In this document: in pieces, positions 56,325 to 64,000 of the stretch
Position numbering within the stretch: the first letter of the stretch is position 1
Layout: the number at the start of each line of letters is the position of its first letter
From: Burkholderia latens
GTDB taxonomy: Bacteria > Pseudomonadota > Gammaproteobacteria > Burkholderiales > Burkholderiaceae
Assembly: GCF_001718795.1 (NCBI RefSeq)
Contig: NZ_CP013435.1
Span: 1,922,001 to 1,986,000, forward strand
DNA: 64,000 bases
Direction: 5' to 3'
The notes under the pieces: model-generated
Seen by the model: the letters and a program-made list of their open reading frames with translations, nothing else
Told to the model about the DNA's origin: nothing
Databases searched by the model: none
Position numbers and translations under genes: made by a program

Positions 56325-56769
56325 CGCTGTGTCCGGGATTACAGGGTCAACTCCAATGGAAGCGCGTCAACGACTGATGAAAGGTGTGCCGATCGCAGAT
56401 GCGGCCGCGTCGACAGGGTTCTACGATCAAAGTGCGCTAACGAGAAACTTCAAGCGCTGTTACGGCATCACCCCGTCACACTTTGCTGCAGCAGTGGCCC
56501 GGCAACGCCACTGAAGAAACGGCGTAGCGCCGCAATTTTTGCCAATACGCGGCTCGCCTCCGCTCAGACAATCGGGCTTTCGAATCCACATCGGAAGTCA
56601 TCATGGTTGCTATCTGGCGCGAACAACGCCGCACTTTCCTCGAATCCAGTCGTCCAACGGCGGCCTCCAGCCTGCCGCCAGACCGACGCTTCTGCATTCG
56701 CGCGGTCGGCAATCCCAACGAAGGTCCGCAAGCGTTCTTGGCGCGCGACAGCGTTGCGGGAGCGACGCC

Positions 56770-58065
56770 ATGAGCGCCGACGCCCGCGGCACGGAACGCG
56801 CACGCCTGCGGCGCGCGCTTGGATTGCAAGGAGCGGTGGCAGTAGGCGTCGGGGGAACGATTGGCGGGGGCATCTTCGTTCTCGTCGGGCAAGCCTCTGC
56901 ACTGGCAGGGCCTGCGGCGCTGCTTTCGTTTGCGCTCGCGTTCGTCGCCGCGGTCGTAATCGCCCTGCCATACGCAGAATTGGCCTGCCGGTATCCGCAG
57001 GCGGGCGGTGGCTATGCGTTCGTGCGCGAAGTGCTTGGAAGCCGCTGGGGTTTCATGATGGGCTGGATCTTCTGCGGCTCGTACGTTTTCGTCAGCGGCT
57101 ACGTGACGCTGGGATTCGGCGGTTACCTGAATGTGCTGACTGGTCTACCGCAAGTCTGGTGTGCGGTCGCGCTCGTGTTTGCATGTGTGCTGGTCAACGC
57201 ACGGGGTGTCGAAGCCGCGGGCAAGGCTCAAGTAATTGTCATCGGTCTGGCGATCGCCGGTTTGCTGGGCTTTGCGGCAGCCGGAGCGCCTGCAATTCAG
57301 TTGACGCGGCTTACCCCATGGGCGCCGGGCGGGTTCACGGGGATACTGACGGGCGCACTCGTCGCGTTTCTCGCGTTCGGCGGTTTCGATATGGTCGCGG
57401 CGGCCGGCGAAGAGATCGACCGGCCAGAAAAAAACCTGCCCCGCGCAATCCTTCTCACCCTTGCGATTGTGCTCGGCATTTACCTCGTAGTCGCATTTAC
57501 CGCGTTGGGCACCGTCGGTTGGCGCACGCTCGGCGCTTCCCCCGCGCCACTCAGCGCCGCTGCACGACAATTCATGGGGGACTCGGGCGGGCGGCTCGTC
57601 GCTGCTATTGCCGTCGTCACGACCGCGGCTACGGCAAACGCGGTGCTCGTCGTCACGTCGCGGATCATTTTCGCGATGGCGCGCGATGGTCTGCTGCCTT
57701 CCCCATTGGCGCGAGTCGATCCGAAAACCGGGACACCCGATGTCGCGACGATCGTCAGCGGCGGCATGCTGATCACGATGGCCTTATTCGGCTCCTCATC
57801 CAGCGCAACAGCCGTAGGCGGCTTCCTTTACGTGCTGCATTTCGTCCCGCCGCTGCTCGTCCTGGTGACGTTGCGTCGAGACAAAAGCGTATCGCCTGTA
57901 TTCAGAATGCCACTGCCTCACATTCTGTTGCCGCTTGCGTTTGTCATGACCGCGCTGCTGCTCGTGGCGAGCGGAACGAAAGGGATTTCGGGTGGAGCGA
58001 TCTGGATCGTCATGGGCTTGCTCGCTTGCTCGAATAGGCGGAAAAGCCGTCGAGATGGACATTGA
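56770..58065 (+). CDS. APC-family amino-acid permease
   Basis: 431 residues from ATG 56770 (MSADARGTERARLRRALG), behind GGGAGCG. About twelve transmembrane helices start with VAVGVGGTIGGGIFVLVG, the first-helix substrate motif, then YAELACRYPQAGGGYAFV. FLAFGGFDMVAAAGEEIDRPEKNLPRA is the conserved helix-6 and loop region. Substrate cannot be read. A 56-codon frame (56603-56773) ends in an ATGA overlap with this start, but its coding status is doubtful. The gene belongs to the accessory stretch. Confidence 0.88.
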   Translation: MSADARGTERARLRRALGLQGAVAVGVGGTIGGGIFVLVGQASALAGPAALLSFALAFVAAVVIALPYAELACRYPQAGGGYAFVREVLGSRWGFMMGWIFCGSYVFVSGYVTLGFGGYLNVLTGLPQVWCAVALVFACVLVNARGVEAAGKAQVIVIGLAIAGLLGFAAAGAPAIQLTRLTPWAPGGFTGILTGALVAFLAFGGFDMVAAAGEEIDRPEKNLPRAILLTLAIVLGIYLVVAFTALGTVGWRTLGASPAPLSAAARQFMGDSGGRLVAAIAVVTTAATANAVLVVTSRIIFAMARDGLLPSPLARVDPKTGTPDVATIVSGGMLITMALFGSSSSATAVGGFLYVLHFVPPLLVLVTLRRDKSVSPVFRMPLPHILLPLAFVMTALLLVASGTKGISGGAIWIVMGLLACSNRRKSRRDGH

Positions 58066-58815
58066 TCAAGATATGCCGGACACCGAGTGTGGGCCGCTAA
58101 CCGGATAACAGCGCGTCGGCCGGAAGTACTTCACCGTCCGCTCAGCGTCGATCACGACCCTTCATGCGGCCATAGCCGTGGCTCGCCATCGGCACCGACC
58201 GGCCCTCCTCGTCGGCAATGGCGCAGCCGTGCATCGCAGAGGGCGGGAACGCGCGTTGCTCGGCGCGCTTCGCGCCTTATCGCACGACCATGACAGATGA
58301 ACCGTACCATTCATTTCCATCCGGCTGCGCGGGCGGCTGCAAACCGCCATTCGACCTTGCTTCCATCAATCACTATCGGCTCTGATTATCTCTTTTCATC
58401 GCCCTGCATTTTTTACCGCACGCGCGAGTAACAATTACGATTTATTGGCAAATAAAATACCCGAAAATTCATCGAGGAACATTGACTTCGACTTTCATCG
58501 AAATTTAGAATCCCCTACGACGCTTTGATCGGATTTTTCGTCGCTGCGAGAGCATGTGCCTTCGCTCAGGCCGTTCGGCCGGGCGAGTCCGCTCACCCCG
58601 CGACTTCACCCGTGTGGCAACGCATTACGCGCCCTTTTGCATTTCTTTTCGGTATTTGTCGCTTATCCGATTAATCGCCGCCCAATTCGCGTCCGAGCAT
58701 TACCCGCCACCGATTCAACGGCATTTTCATAATGCCTGCAATGCAACATGAAGCGGAACGCATCTCCGCTCGCTCGAACATTCCGATAAAAAATGCAGTC
58801 GTCAGGAGGGTCGTC
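58066..58815. other. 750-base gene-poor, AT-richer gap
   Basis: No supported gene. The part from about 58390 to 58520 is markedly richer in A and T than the core chromosome, with stretches such as ATTTATTGGCAAATAAAAT. A low-quality antisense frame (58162-58350) has no recognisable product. The last 60 bases include a strong AGGAGG ribosome site for the glycosidase-like gene. It may hold promoters and the right border of the accessory stretch. Confidence 0.5.
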
Positions 58816-60963
58816 ATGAACATGCACCGTTTCACGAAATCGCTGTGTGTCGGCTTCGTCTGCGCAGGCCTGCTCGCGGGTTGCAACGACGATGACGTCC
58901 GGTCGAACAGCCCGCCGTCGAACACGGCCGCGCTGGCGTTCCGGATGGATACCGGCGGGCAGATCAATGCGTTCTACCGGCAGGACAAGGTCGCCGCGCA
59001 TCTGCTGGTGCGCTCGTCGACGAAGCCGCGCCTGCTCGTGGTATTTCCGGCTGGCAACAGCGGCACCGGGCTATGGTTCGACGATACCGCCCAGCCGGTG
59101 AACTGGAGCCTCGATACACAGCCGTCCGCGCTGTCGGCGCCCGACACGCACGGCCGCCCGCAATACGGAATCGGGGCCGACGTCTCGGTCGACACCGCTG
59201 CGCTGACGGTTCGCCAGGGGTTGCTCGGCAACGTGCGCTTCCTGCGCGACTTCAACGGCGGCGCGACGATCCCGCCGGAGATCGTCACCGCGCCGGCGAT
59301 CCAGGGCAGCGCGGTGCAGTGGCAGCGCGACCGGATCGACGGCGCGCCCGGCTACACGCTGCGCATCACGCTGCGCGACGGCGGCAGCATCGCGCCGGCC
59401 GCAGGCGGCAAGCTCGAGCTGCGGGCAGCACCGGGTTCGCATACGCTGAAACTGCACGTCGACGCGCTGTCGGGCGAGACACCGTTGTCGCCGATCACGC
59501 GCGCCGACCTGTTTGCGCCGTCCATGAACCCCGATCCGGTCAGCCAGAACGTGCTCGAATTCCTGAGCTTCAACGACAAGCTGCTGGCCGGCTCGTGGCA
59601 GTACGACACGTACTTCGGCCGCGACACGCTGATTTCCGTGCGCATGCTGATGCCGGTGCTCGAACCCGCGGCGATCGAGGCCGGCTTGTCGTCGGTGCTG
59701 CGCCGGCTGTCGAGCGACGGCAAGGTCGCGCACGAGGAAGGGATCGGCGAATTCGCGCTGGTCGACAACGCAAAGCACGGCCGCCCGAACGACGCGACGC
59801 CAACCTACGACTACAAGATGATCGACAGCGACTACCTGCTCGCACCGATCGCGGCGGCCTGGCTGATCGACGACCCGCGCGGCCAGGCGCGCGCGGCCGC
59901 CTATCTCGCGCAACGCGGCAGCGACGGCCAGACCAACGGCAGCCGGCTCGTCGTGAATCTGCTGCACGTTGCGGCCACCGCGCAGCCGTTCGCGCAGCAA
60001 CCGGCGGTCGCGAACCTGATTCACCTGCGGCCCGGCGAAATCGTCGGCAATTGGCGCGACAGCACCGACGGGCTCGGCGGTGGCGTCTACCCGTACGACG
60101 TGAATGCGGTGCTCGTGCCGGCCGCGCTGCGCGCCGCGAACGCGTTCCTGGCGCGCGGCCTGCTCGATCCGTACCTCGACGCCGGACAACGCACGACGCT
60201 CGCGAACACGGCAGCCCAGGCCGCCACATGGGAGCAGCAAGCGCCGCCGCTGTTCCAGGTCAGCGTACCCGCCGCGCAGGCCGCAACCGACGTGTCGGCC
60301 TACGCGCCGTCGGCCGGCGTGCCGGCCGGCACCGCGCCGAGCGCGCCGCTCACGTTCTATGCGCTGTCGCTCGACCAGCAAGGCGCGCCGATCCCGGTGA
60401 TGAATTCCGACGGCGGGTTCGCGCTGCTGTTCGGCACGCCGCCGGACGACGAACTGCAGCGGATCGTGGCCGACGTCACGCGGCCATTCCCGACGGGGCT
60501 CGTCACGGACGTCGGGATGCTGATCGCGAACCCCGCTTACGCAAGCCAGACGTTGTGGCCAAAGTTCACGAGTTCCGCCTATCACGGCACGGTGATCTGG
60601 TCGTGGCAGCAGGCGATGTGGGCCGCGGGGCTCGACCGGCAACTCGCGCGCCAGGATCTGTCGGCCGCGACGCGCACGCTGCTCACGCAGGCGCGGCAGA
60701 CGATCTGGCAGGTGATCTCGAACGGCCGCGACATGCGCACATCGGAGATGTGGACGTGGTCGTACGCGAACGGCAAGTACCAGACCGATGCGTTCGGCAC
60801 GCGCAGCGCCGATGCGACCGAGGCCAATGCGGCGCAGCTATGGAGTACGACGTATCTTGCGATCCGCGACCCGCAGCTGCGCACCGGCAAGTACTGGTGG
60901 CAGGCATCGCAGCGGCTGGAGGACGCGCAACCACGCACCGCCGCGGCCATTGCCGCGCGCTAG
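58816..60963 (+). CDS. Six-hairpin glycosidase-like lipoprotein
   Basis: 715 residues from ATG 58816, behind CAGGAGGG; the longer frame from 58732 lacks the export signal. The lipoprotein signal ends in LLAGC (about residue 23). The middle contains WQYDTYFGRDTLISVRMLMP (about residues 266-285), like the FGRDT motif of amylo-alpha-1,6-glucosidase/GH (alpha/alpha)6-barrel enzymes. Repeated features are EGIGEFALVD and YPYDVNAVLVPAALRAA, and IWSWQQAMWAAGL near the end. It is likely an envelope glycan-acting or sugar-binding protein, with substrate unknown. Confidence 0.8.
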   Translation: MNMHRFTKSLCVGFVCAGLLAGCNDDDVRSNSPPSNTAALAFRMDTGGQINAFYRQDKVAAHLLVRSSTKPRLLVVFPAGNSGTGLWFDDTAQPVNWSLDTQPSALSAPDTHGRPQYGIGADVSVDTAALTVRQGLLGNVRFLRDFNGGATIPPEIVTAPAIQGSAVQWQRDRIDGAPGYTLRITLRDGGSIAPAAGGKLELRAAPGSHTLKLHVDALSGETPLSPITRADLFAPSMNPDPVSQNVLEFLSFNDKLLAGSWQYDTYFGRDTLISVRMLMPVLEPAAIEAGLSSVLRRLSSDGKVAHEEGIGEFALVDNAKHGRPNDATPTYDYKMIDSDYLLAPIAAAWLIDDPRGQARAAAYLAQRGSDGQTNGSRLVVNLLHVAATAQPFAQQPAVANLIHLRPGEIVGNWRDSTDGLGGGVYPYDVNAVLVPAALRAANAFLARGLLDPYLDAGQRTTLANTAAQAATWEQQAPPLFQVSVPAAQAATDVSAYAPSAGVPAGTAPSAPLTFYALSLDQQGAPIPVMNSDGGFALLFGTPPDDELQRIVADVTRPFPTGLVTDVGMLIANPAYASQTLWPKFTSSAYHGTVIWSWQQAMWAAGLDRQLARQDLSAATRTLLTQARQTIWQVISNGRDMRTSEMWTWSYANGKYQTDAFGTRSADATEANAAQLWSTTYLAIRDPQLRTGKYWWQASQRLEDAQPRTAAAIAAR

Positions 60964-60975
60964 CGACGCGCCGGT

Positions 60976-61014
60976 GAAACAAAAGCCCCGCATTCGAATT
61001 CGGGTGCGGGGCTT
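60976..61014 (-). terminator. Terminator after the GGDEF gene
   Basis: AAGCCCCGCA (60983-60992) pairs with TGCGGGGCTT (61005-61014). On the minus strand the stem is followed by TTTTGTTTC, so it ends the GGDEF transcript; it also lies 20 bases past the glycosidase stop on the plus strand. Confidence 0.85.
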
Positions 61015-61110
61015 CAATCGGATCGTCCACGAAACGGATCGACGCGGCATCGCGTCCGCGGGCATCGTTCTCGCGCGTCAGATGGCCGAATCCGCAGCGT
61101 TCGCGCGTCG

Positions 61111-62637
61111 TCAGTGCGCGACCACGCGATTGCGCCCGTCGCGCTTCGCCTGATACAGCCGCTCGTCCACCGCGCGCAGCAACGCATCGACCGTGCTGCC
61201 ATCGACGCCGTATTGCGCGACACCGACGCTGACCGTCACCTGCACGCGCTTGAAATCCAGCCCGAACGGCGAACTCGCGATCGACGATCTCACGCGTTCG
61301 GCGGTCATCCGTGCGCCTTCGAGCGGCATCTCCGGCAACAGCGCCATGAACTCCTCGCCGCCGACCCGCGCGAGCGCCCCCGCTGGCCGAATCGCTTCGA
61401 GACATTGGCGCACGACGCCGCGCAACACCTCGTCGCCGATCTGGTGACCGTACGCGTCGTTGATGTTCTTGAAGTTGTCGAGATCGAGCGCCAGCAGGCA
61501 GAACGGCGTGCCGTCGCGCTCCGCGCGCACGATCTCGCGCTCCACCTGCGCGATGAACTGGCGGCGGTTCGACGCGCCTGTCATCGGGTCGGTCGCGGCC
61601 ATGTACTCGAGTTTCTGGTTCGTGCGCCGCAACTCCTGCAGCGCGCTCTCGGTGCGCGCCATCGATTCCGACAACCGGCTCATCAGGTCCTGCTGGCTGT
61701 AGATCGCGGAAAACGAGCGTGTCGTCTGAAGCGCCTGCACGACGCCGTAGCTGAGCAGGAAGAAGCCGCCCGCGAAGATCGCGTGCGCGAGCCACCACAT
61801 GTGATTCCAAGGTTTGCCGAGCAGGAACGCGACCGACGACAGCGCGAACGCCATGATCGACACGCCGTAGATGACCATCAACGGCGAGCGGATGCGCCGC
61901 GCGAGCAGCACGCCGATGTTCACGAGCGAAAGCACGAGCGCGCCGCCTTCCATCGACGTGCGCGTGCCGTACGCGCCCGCGACCGGCGAATAGGCGATGT
62001 ACGCGACCGCCGCGTCGATGACCAGGAACAGCACGACCCACGGCAGCCACGTGCGCGCACGCGTACGCTTGTCGACGCGGTCGGGCGGCTGCGCATACGA
62101 CAGCATGCCGGTCAGCAGCAGGATCGACATCACGAGACGCGACGCCGGCCCGTACAGCAGGAACAGCCAGATATTGTGATGCGCCATCCCGGTGAAGAGG
62201 CCGTGCAGCGCATAGATCATCGCGAAGCCGAGAAAGCCGAGCGTCAGCCAGCGCAGCAGCGGCTCGCCGGACGCGCGGTAGCACACCCAGGTCACGTAGG
62301 TGACGAACGCGCCCTCGAGCGTTGCGGCCGCGATAGCGAGTTCATGAAATGCGTGGCTCTCGAACACGACGTGCGGGTCGCTGAAGAACCACAGATAGGC
62401 AGTCAGATAGGCCGGCAGCAACGCGAATCCGACCAGCAGGCATTTTGCGTAGAGCCTCGCGGCCGCGCTGACGACCCGCGGCGGCTCCCCGGCTGCATAG
62501 GCTGTGCTCAATTTGGTCCCCGTTTCGGTCTGCTGCGTGGTTCGAACGTCCACGGTGCCGGAAACGCGCGCTGCATCGTCTTCGCCGGCTACCGGAAGCG
62601 CGTCGCGCGCGCCGATGCGACACGCGCGTTGGCCCAT
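61111..62637 (-). CDS. Membrane diguanylate cyclase (MASE-like, GGDEF)
   Basis: About 508 residues. The predicted promoter at 62664-62691 starts RNA near 62657, so ATG 62637 is the first usable start, with TTG 62511 (LSTAYAAGE, behind GGGGA) an attractive alternative. Eight hydrophobic segments span about residues 55-300. A coiled-coil linker (MSRLSESMARTESALQELRR) leads to the GGDEF domain, whose active site is RVGGEEF. NDAYGHQIGDEVLRGVV is the typical Mg/GTP motif. The inhibitory RxxD five residues before GGEEF is absent (the chain reads PAGALARVGGEEF), so product inhibition may be lost. It synthesises c-di-GMP. Confidence 0.9.
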   Translation of the reverse strand: MGQRACRIGARDALPVAGEDDAARVSGTVDVRTTQQTETGTKLSTAYAAGEPPRVVSAAARLYAKCLLVGFALLPAYLTAYLWFFSDPHVVFESHAFHELAIAAATLEGAFVTYVTWVCYRASGEPLLRWLTLGFLGFAMIYALHGLFTGMAHHNIWLFLLYGPASRLVMSILLLTGMLSYAQPPDRVDKRTRARTWLPWVVLFLVIDAAVAYIAYSPVAGAYGTRTSMEGGALVLSLVNIGVLLARRIRSPLMVIYGVSIMAFALSSVAFLLGKPWNHMWWLAHAIFAGGFFLLSYGVVQALQTTRSFSAIYSQQDLMSRLSESMARTESALQELRRTNQKLEYMAATDPMTGASNRRQFIAQVEREIVRAERDGTPFCLLALDLDNFKNINDAYGHQIGDEVLRGVVRQCLEAIRPAGALARVGGEEFMALLPEMPLEGARMTAERVRSSIASSPFGLDFKRVQVTVSVGVAQYGVDGSTVDALLRAVDERLYQAKRDGRNRVVAH

Positions 62638-62663
62638 CCCGCCGAAAGGCAAATGTCAGAGCA

Positions 62664-62691
62664 AGTATAGGTGGCGCAATTCGTTTGACAA
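62664..62691 (-). promoter_or_regulatory. Predicted sigma70 promoter of the GGDEF gene
   Basis: On the minus strand TTGTCA (complement of 62686-62691) and TATACT (complement of 62664-62669) are spaced by 16 bases. It is among the best sigma70 matches I saw in the window and places the 5' end near 62657. Confidence 0.75.
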
Positions 62692-62827
62692 GTAAGGGGA
62701 AACGGCACCCTCTCCCCTGCGCCCTTTGCGTCGCGATCGTGACGAATCGCTGCCGCATCCGGCCGATGCGTGCGTCGGGGCGGCCGCCTCCATCGCCACG
62801 GAAGTCGCGGCCGCCGCCGATTTAACG

Positions 62828-64000
62828 TCAGACGATTTCGAACAGCCCGGCTGCGCCCTGCCCGCCGCCGATGCACATCGTGACGACCACGTATTTCACG
62901 CCGCGTCGCTTGCCTTCGAGCAGCGCATGGCCGGTCAGGCGCGCGCCGGACACACCGTACGGGTGCCCAACCGCGATCGCGCCGCCGTTCACGTTCAGCC
63001 GGTCGTCAGGAATCCCGAGTGTGTCGCGGCAGTACAGCACCTGCACCGCGAACGCTTCGTTCAGCTCCCACAAGCCGATGTCGTCGACCTTCAACCCGGC
63101 CTGCTTCAGCAGCTTCGGCACCGCAAACACCGGGCCGATCCCCATTTCATCCGGCTCGCAACCGGCCACCGCGAAACCGCGGAACACGCCGAGCGGCTGC
63201 AACCCTTCACGCTGCGCGACGTCCGCGTTCATCACCACGCACGCCGACGCGCCATCGGAGAACTGGCTCGCGTTGCCGGCGGTGATCACGCCGCCGGGCA
63301 CGGCCGAGCGGATCTTCGACACGCCTTCGAGCGTCGTGTCGGGCCGGATGCCTTCATCGGCCGACACGGTCACTTCCTGCGTGAACAGGCGCCCCGTCGC
63401 CTTGTCGGCGATGCCGGCGCGCACGGTGATCGGCACGATCTCGTCGCGGAAGCGCCCGGCTTCCTGCGCGGCCGCGGCCCGCTGTTGCGACTGCACACCG
63501 TACGCGTCCTGCCGTTCCTTCGAGATCCGGTAGCGCTTCGCGACGTTCTCGGCCGTCTGCAGCATGTTCCAGTAGATCTCCGGCTTGTGCTCGACGAGCC
63601 AGCCTTCCTGGATCATGTGCCGGTTCATCTCGTTCTGCACGCACGAAATCGATTCGACGCCGCCCGCCACGTATACGTCGCCCTCGCCCGCGATGATCCG
63701 CTGCGCGGCGAGCGCGATCGTCTGCAGCCCGGACGAACAGAAACGGTTCACCGTCATCCCGGGCACGCTTACCGGCAGCCCCGCGCGCAGCGCGATTTGC
63801 CGCGCGATGTTGGCGCCGGTCGCGCCTTCGGGGTTCGCGCAGCCCATGATCACGTCCTCGATGCGCGCCGGGTCGAGCTTCGCGCGCTCGAGCGCAGCCG
63901 CGACCACATGGCCGCCGAGCGTCGCACCATGCGTCATGTTGAAGGCGCCGCGCCACGATTTCGCGAGCGGTGTGCGTGCGGTCGATACGATTACGGCTTC
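62828..64000 (-). CDS. Acetyl-CoA C-acyltransferase (thiolase), start beyond the window
   Basis: At least 390 residues; the reading frame is open to position 64000, where [21 protein letters not shown], the thiolase N-terminus, is still incomplete by one or two codons. The nucleophile cysteine is in [10 protein letters not shown], the histidine in [12 protein letters not shown], and the second cysteine in CIGGGQG. It cleaves or condenses acyl-CoA in fatty acid or short-chain metabolism. The GHPYG variant is common in Burkholderia FadA-like thiolases rather than PhbA. The stop at 62828 is within the window; gene start is truncated by the edge. Confidence 0.93.
   Translation of the reverse strand, partial: EAVIVSTARTPLAKSWRGAFNMTHGATLGGHVVAAALERAKLDPARIEDVIMGCANPEGATGANIARQIALRAGLPVSVPGMTVNRFCSSGLQTIALAAQRIIAGEGDVYVAGGVESISCVQNEMNRHMIQEGWLVEHKPEIYWNMLQTAENVAKRYRISKERQDAYGVQSQQRAAAAQEAGRFRDEIVPITVRAGIADKATGRLFTQEVTVSADEGIRPDTTLEGVSKIRSAVPGGVITAGNASQFSDGASACVVMNADVAQREGLQPLGVFRGFAVAGCEPDEMGIGPVFAVPKLLKQAGLKVDDIGLWELNEAFAVQVLYCRDTLGIPDDRLNVNGGAIAVGHPYGVSGARLTGHALLEGKRRGVKYVVVTMCIGGGQGAAGLFEIV

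Larger units (their letters stand above)
55020..56355 (+). mobile_element. IS3-family, IS2-subgroup insertion sequence
   Basis: A 1336-base element with imperfect terminal inverted repeats of about 26-27 bases: TGGAGCAGCCCCCTGAAACA at the left, and its partner beginning TGGAGTTGACCCTG on the complementary right end, both ending CCGGACA. It is flanked by a 5-bp direct repeat ATGGA (55015-55019 and 56356-56360), the size typical of IS2. It encodes OrfA and OrfB in overlapping frames with a slippery A7 run. All catalytic motifs are intact, so it may be active. Confidence 0.95.
54334..56514 (+). pseudogene. AraC-family regulator interrupted by an IS2-group element
   Basis: The first part (GTG 54334 to 55019) encodes an AraC ligand domain (QQYAPHVHDGFVIAVTESGG) and the first half of the helix-turn-helix (LLLEDLSAAVGLTPFQLIGLF, then YLTQVRLM). 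The second half resumes after the element: EARQRLMKGVPIADAAASTGF and ALTRNFKRCYGITPSHF, stop 56514. Joining 55019 to 56361 and removing one ATGGA copy restores a single frame of about 279 residues. The inserted element puts a stop after VRLMDGAAP, so the second DNA-binding helix is lost. The gene is therefore inactive, recently so because both halves are undecayed. Confidence 0.92.

Noticed and set aside
56603..56773. 56-codon frame overlapping the permease start (ATGA)
   Set aside because: It has no recognised homology and only a weak ribosome site; coupling to the permease is possible but unproven.
58162..58350. Short minus-strand frame in the 58-kb gap
   Set aside because: Arginine/Ala/Pro-rich composition is typical of a shadow frame; no domain or ribosome site supports it.

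Overview
This 64-kb window comes from a GC-rich beta-proteobacterial chromosome, most probably Burkholderia (Burkholderia cepacia complex or a close relative). The evidence is strong codon bias towards G/C at third positions, the gene order rpsF-priB-rpsR-rplI followed by dnaB, a complete L-Ara4N (arn) lipid A modification operon with split arnA functions, the gcl-hyi-glxR glyoxylate cluster with a divergent LysR gene, and the chain mltG-tmk-holB-tatD. Species assignment is inference. I saw no rRNA, tRNA or CRISPR array.

Layout. 1-5.2 kb: 5' part of clpB with a readable sigma32-type promoter, an NsrR-like Rrf2 regulator divergent from a truncated haemoglobin, and molybdopterin genes moeA-moaD-moaE, with three tandem hairpin repeats between moaD and moaE. 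5.4-9.5 kb: alaA-like aminotransferase, hom and thrC (threonine branch). 9.8-17.6 kb: an Mth938-domain protein, then the arn operon arnT-arnE-arnB-arnC-arnA(formyltransferase)-arnA(decarboxylase)-arnD. 17.7-26.6 kb: Bcp peroxiredoxin, PIN-PhoH ATPase, NlpC/P60 lipoprotein, Pit phosphate transporter with its DUF47 partner, dnaB, and the ribosomal operon rpsF-priB-rpsR-rplI with a promoter and a candidate S6:S18 leader hairpin. 26.8-33.2 kb: an ECF sigma/anti-sigma pair and the glyoxylate-to-glycerate pathway. 33.7-43.4 kb: stand-alone envelope and stress genes (LysM/BON protein, asparaginase, PsiF protein, YSC84 lipoprotein, glycosyltransferase, AAA ATPase, MscS channel, Rap1a-type small protein, ankyrin protein, TatD). 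43.4-50.9 kb: holB, tmk, mltG, ygfZ, an NRDE protein, a GNAT enzyme, an esterase, a decayed oxidoreductase, a thioesterase and a Dabb protein.

The stretch from about 50.9 to 58.8 kb looks accessory. It opens with a decayed P4-type integrase (frameshift plus stop codons) and carries TetR/NmrA, LysR, an AraC gene split by an intact IS2-subgroup element with a 5-bp target duplication, and an APC permease, followed by 750 bases without a recognisable gene. The chromosome then resumes with a large glycosidase-like lipoprotein, a GGDEF cyclase with a readable sigma70 promoter, and a thiolase that runs off the right edge.

I found no convincing wholly new multi-gene system. The most notable items are the triple hairpin array in the moaD-moaE interval, the precisely reconstructable IS insertion in the AraC gene, the two gene remnants that the reading frames hide, the terminator-like hairpin immediately upstream of the LysM/BON gene, and the dyad cluster between the TetR and NmrA genes.
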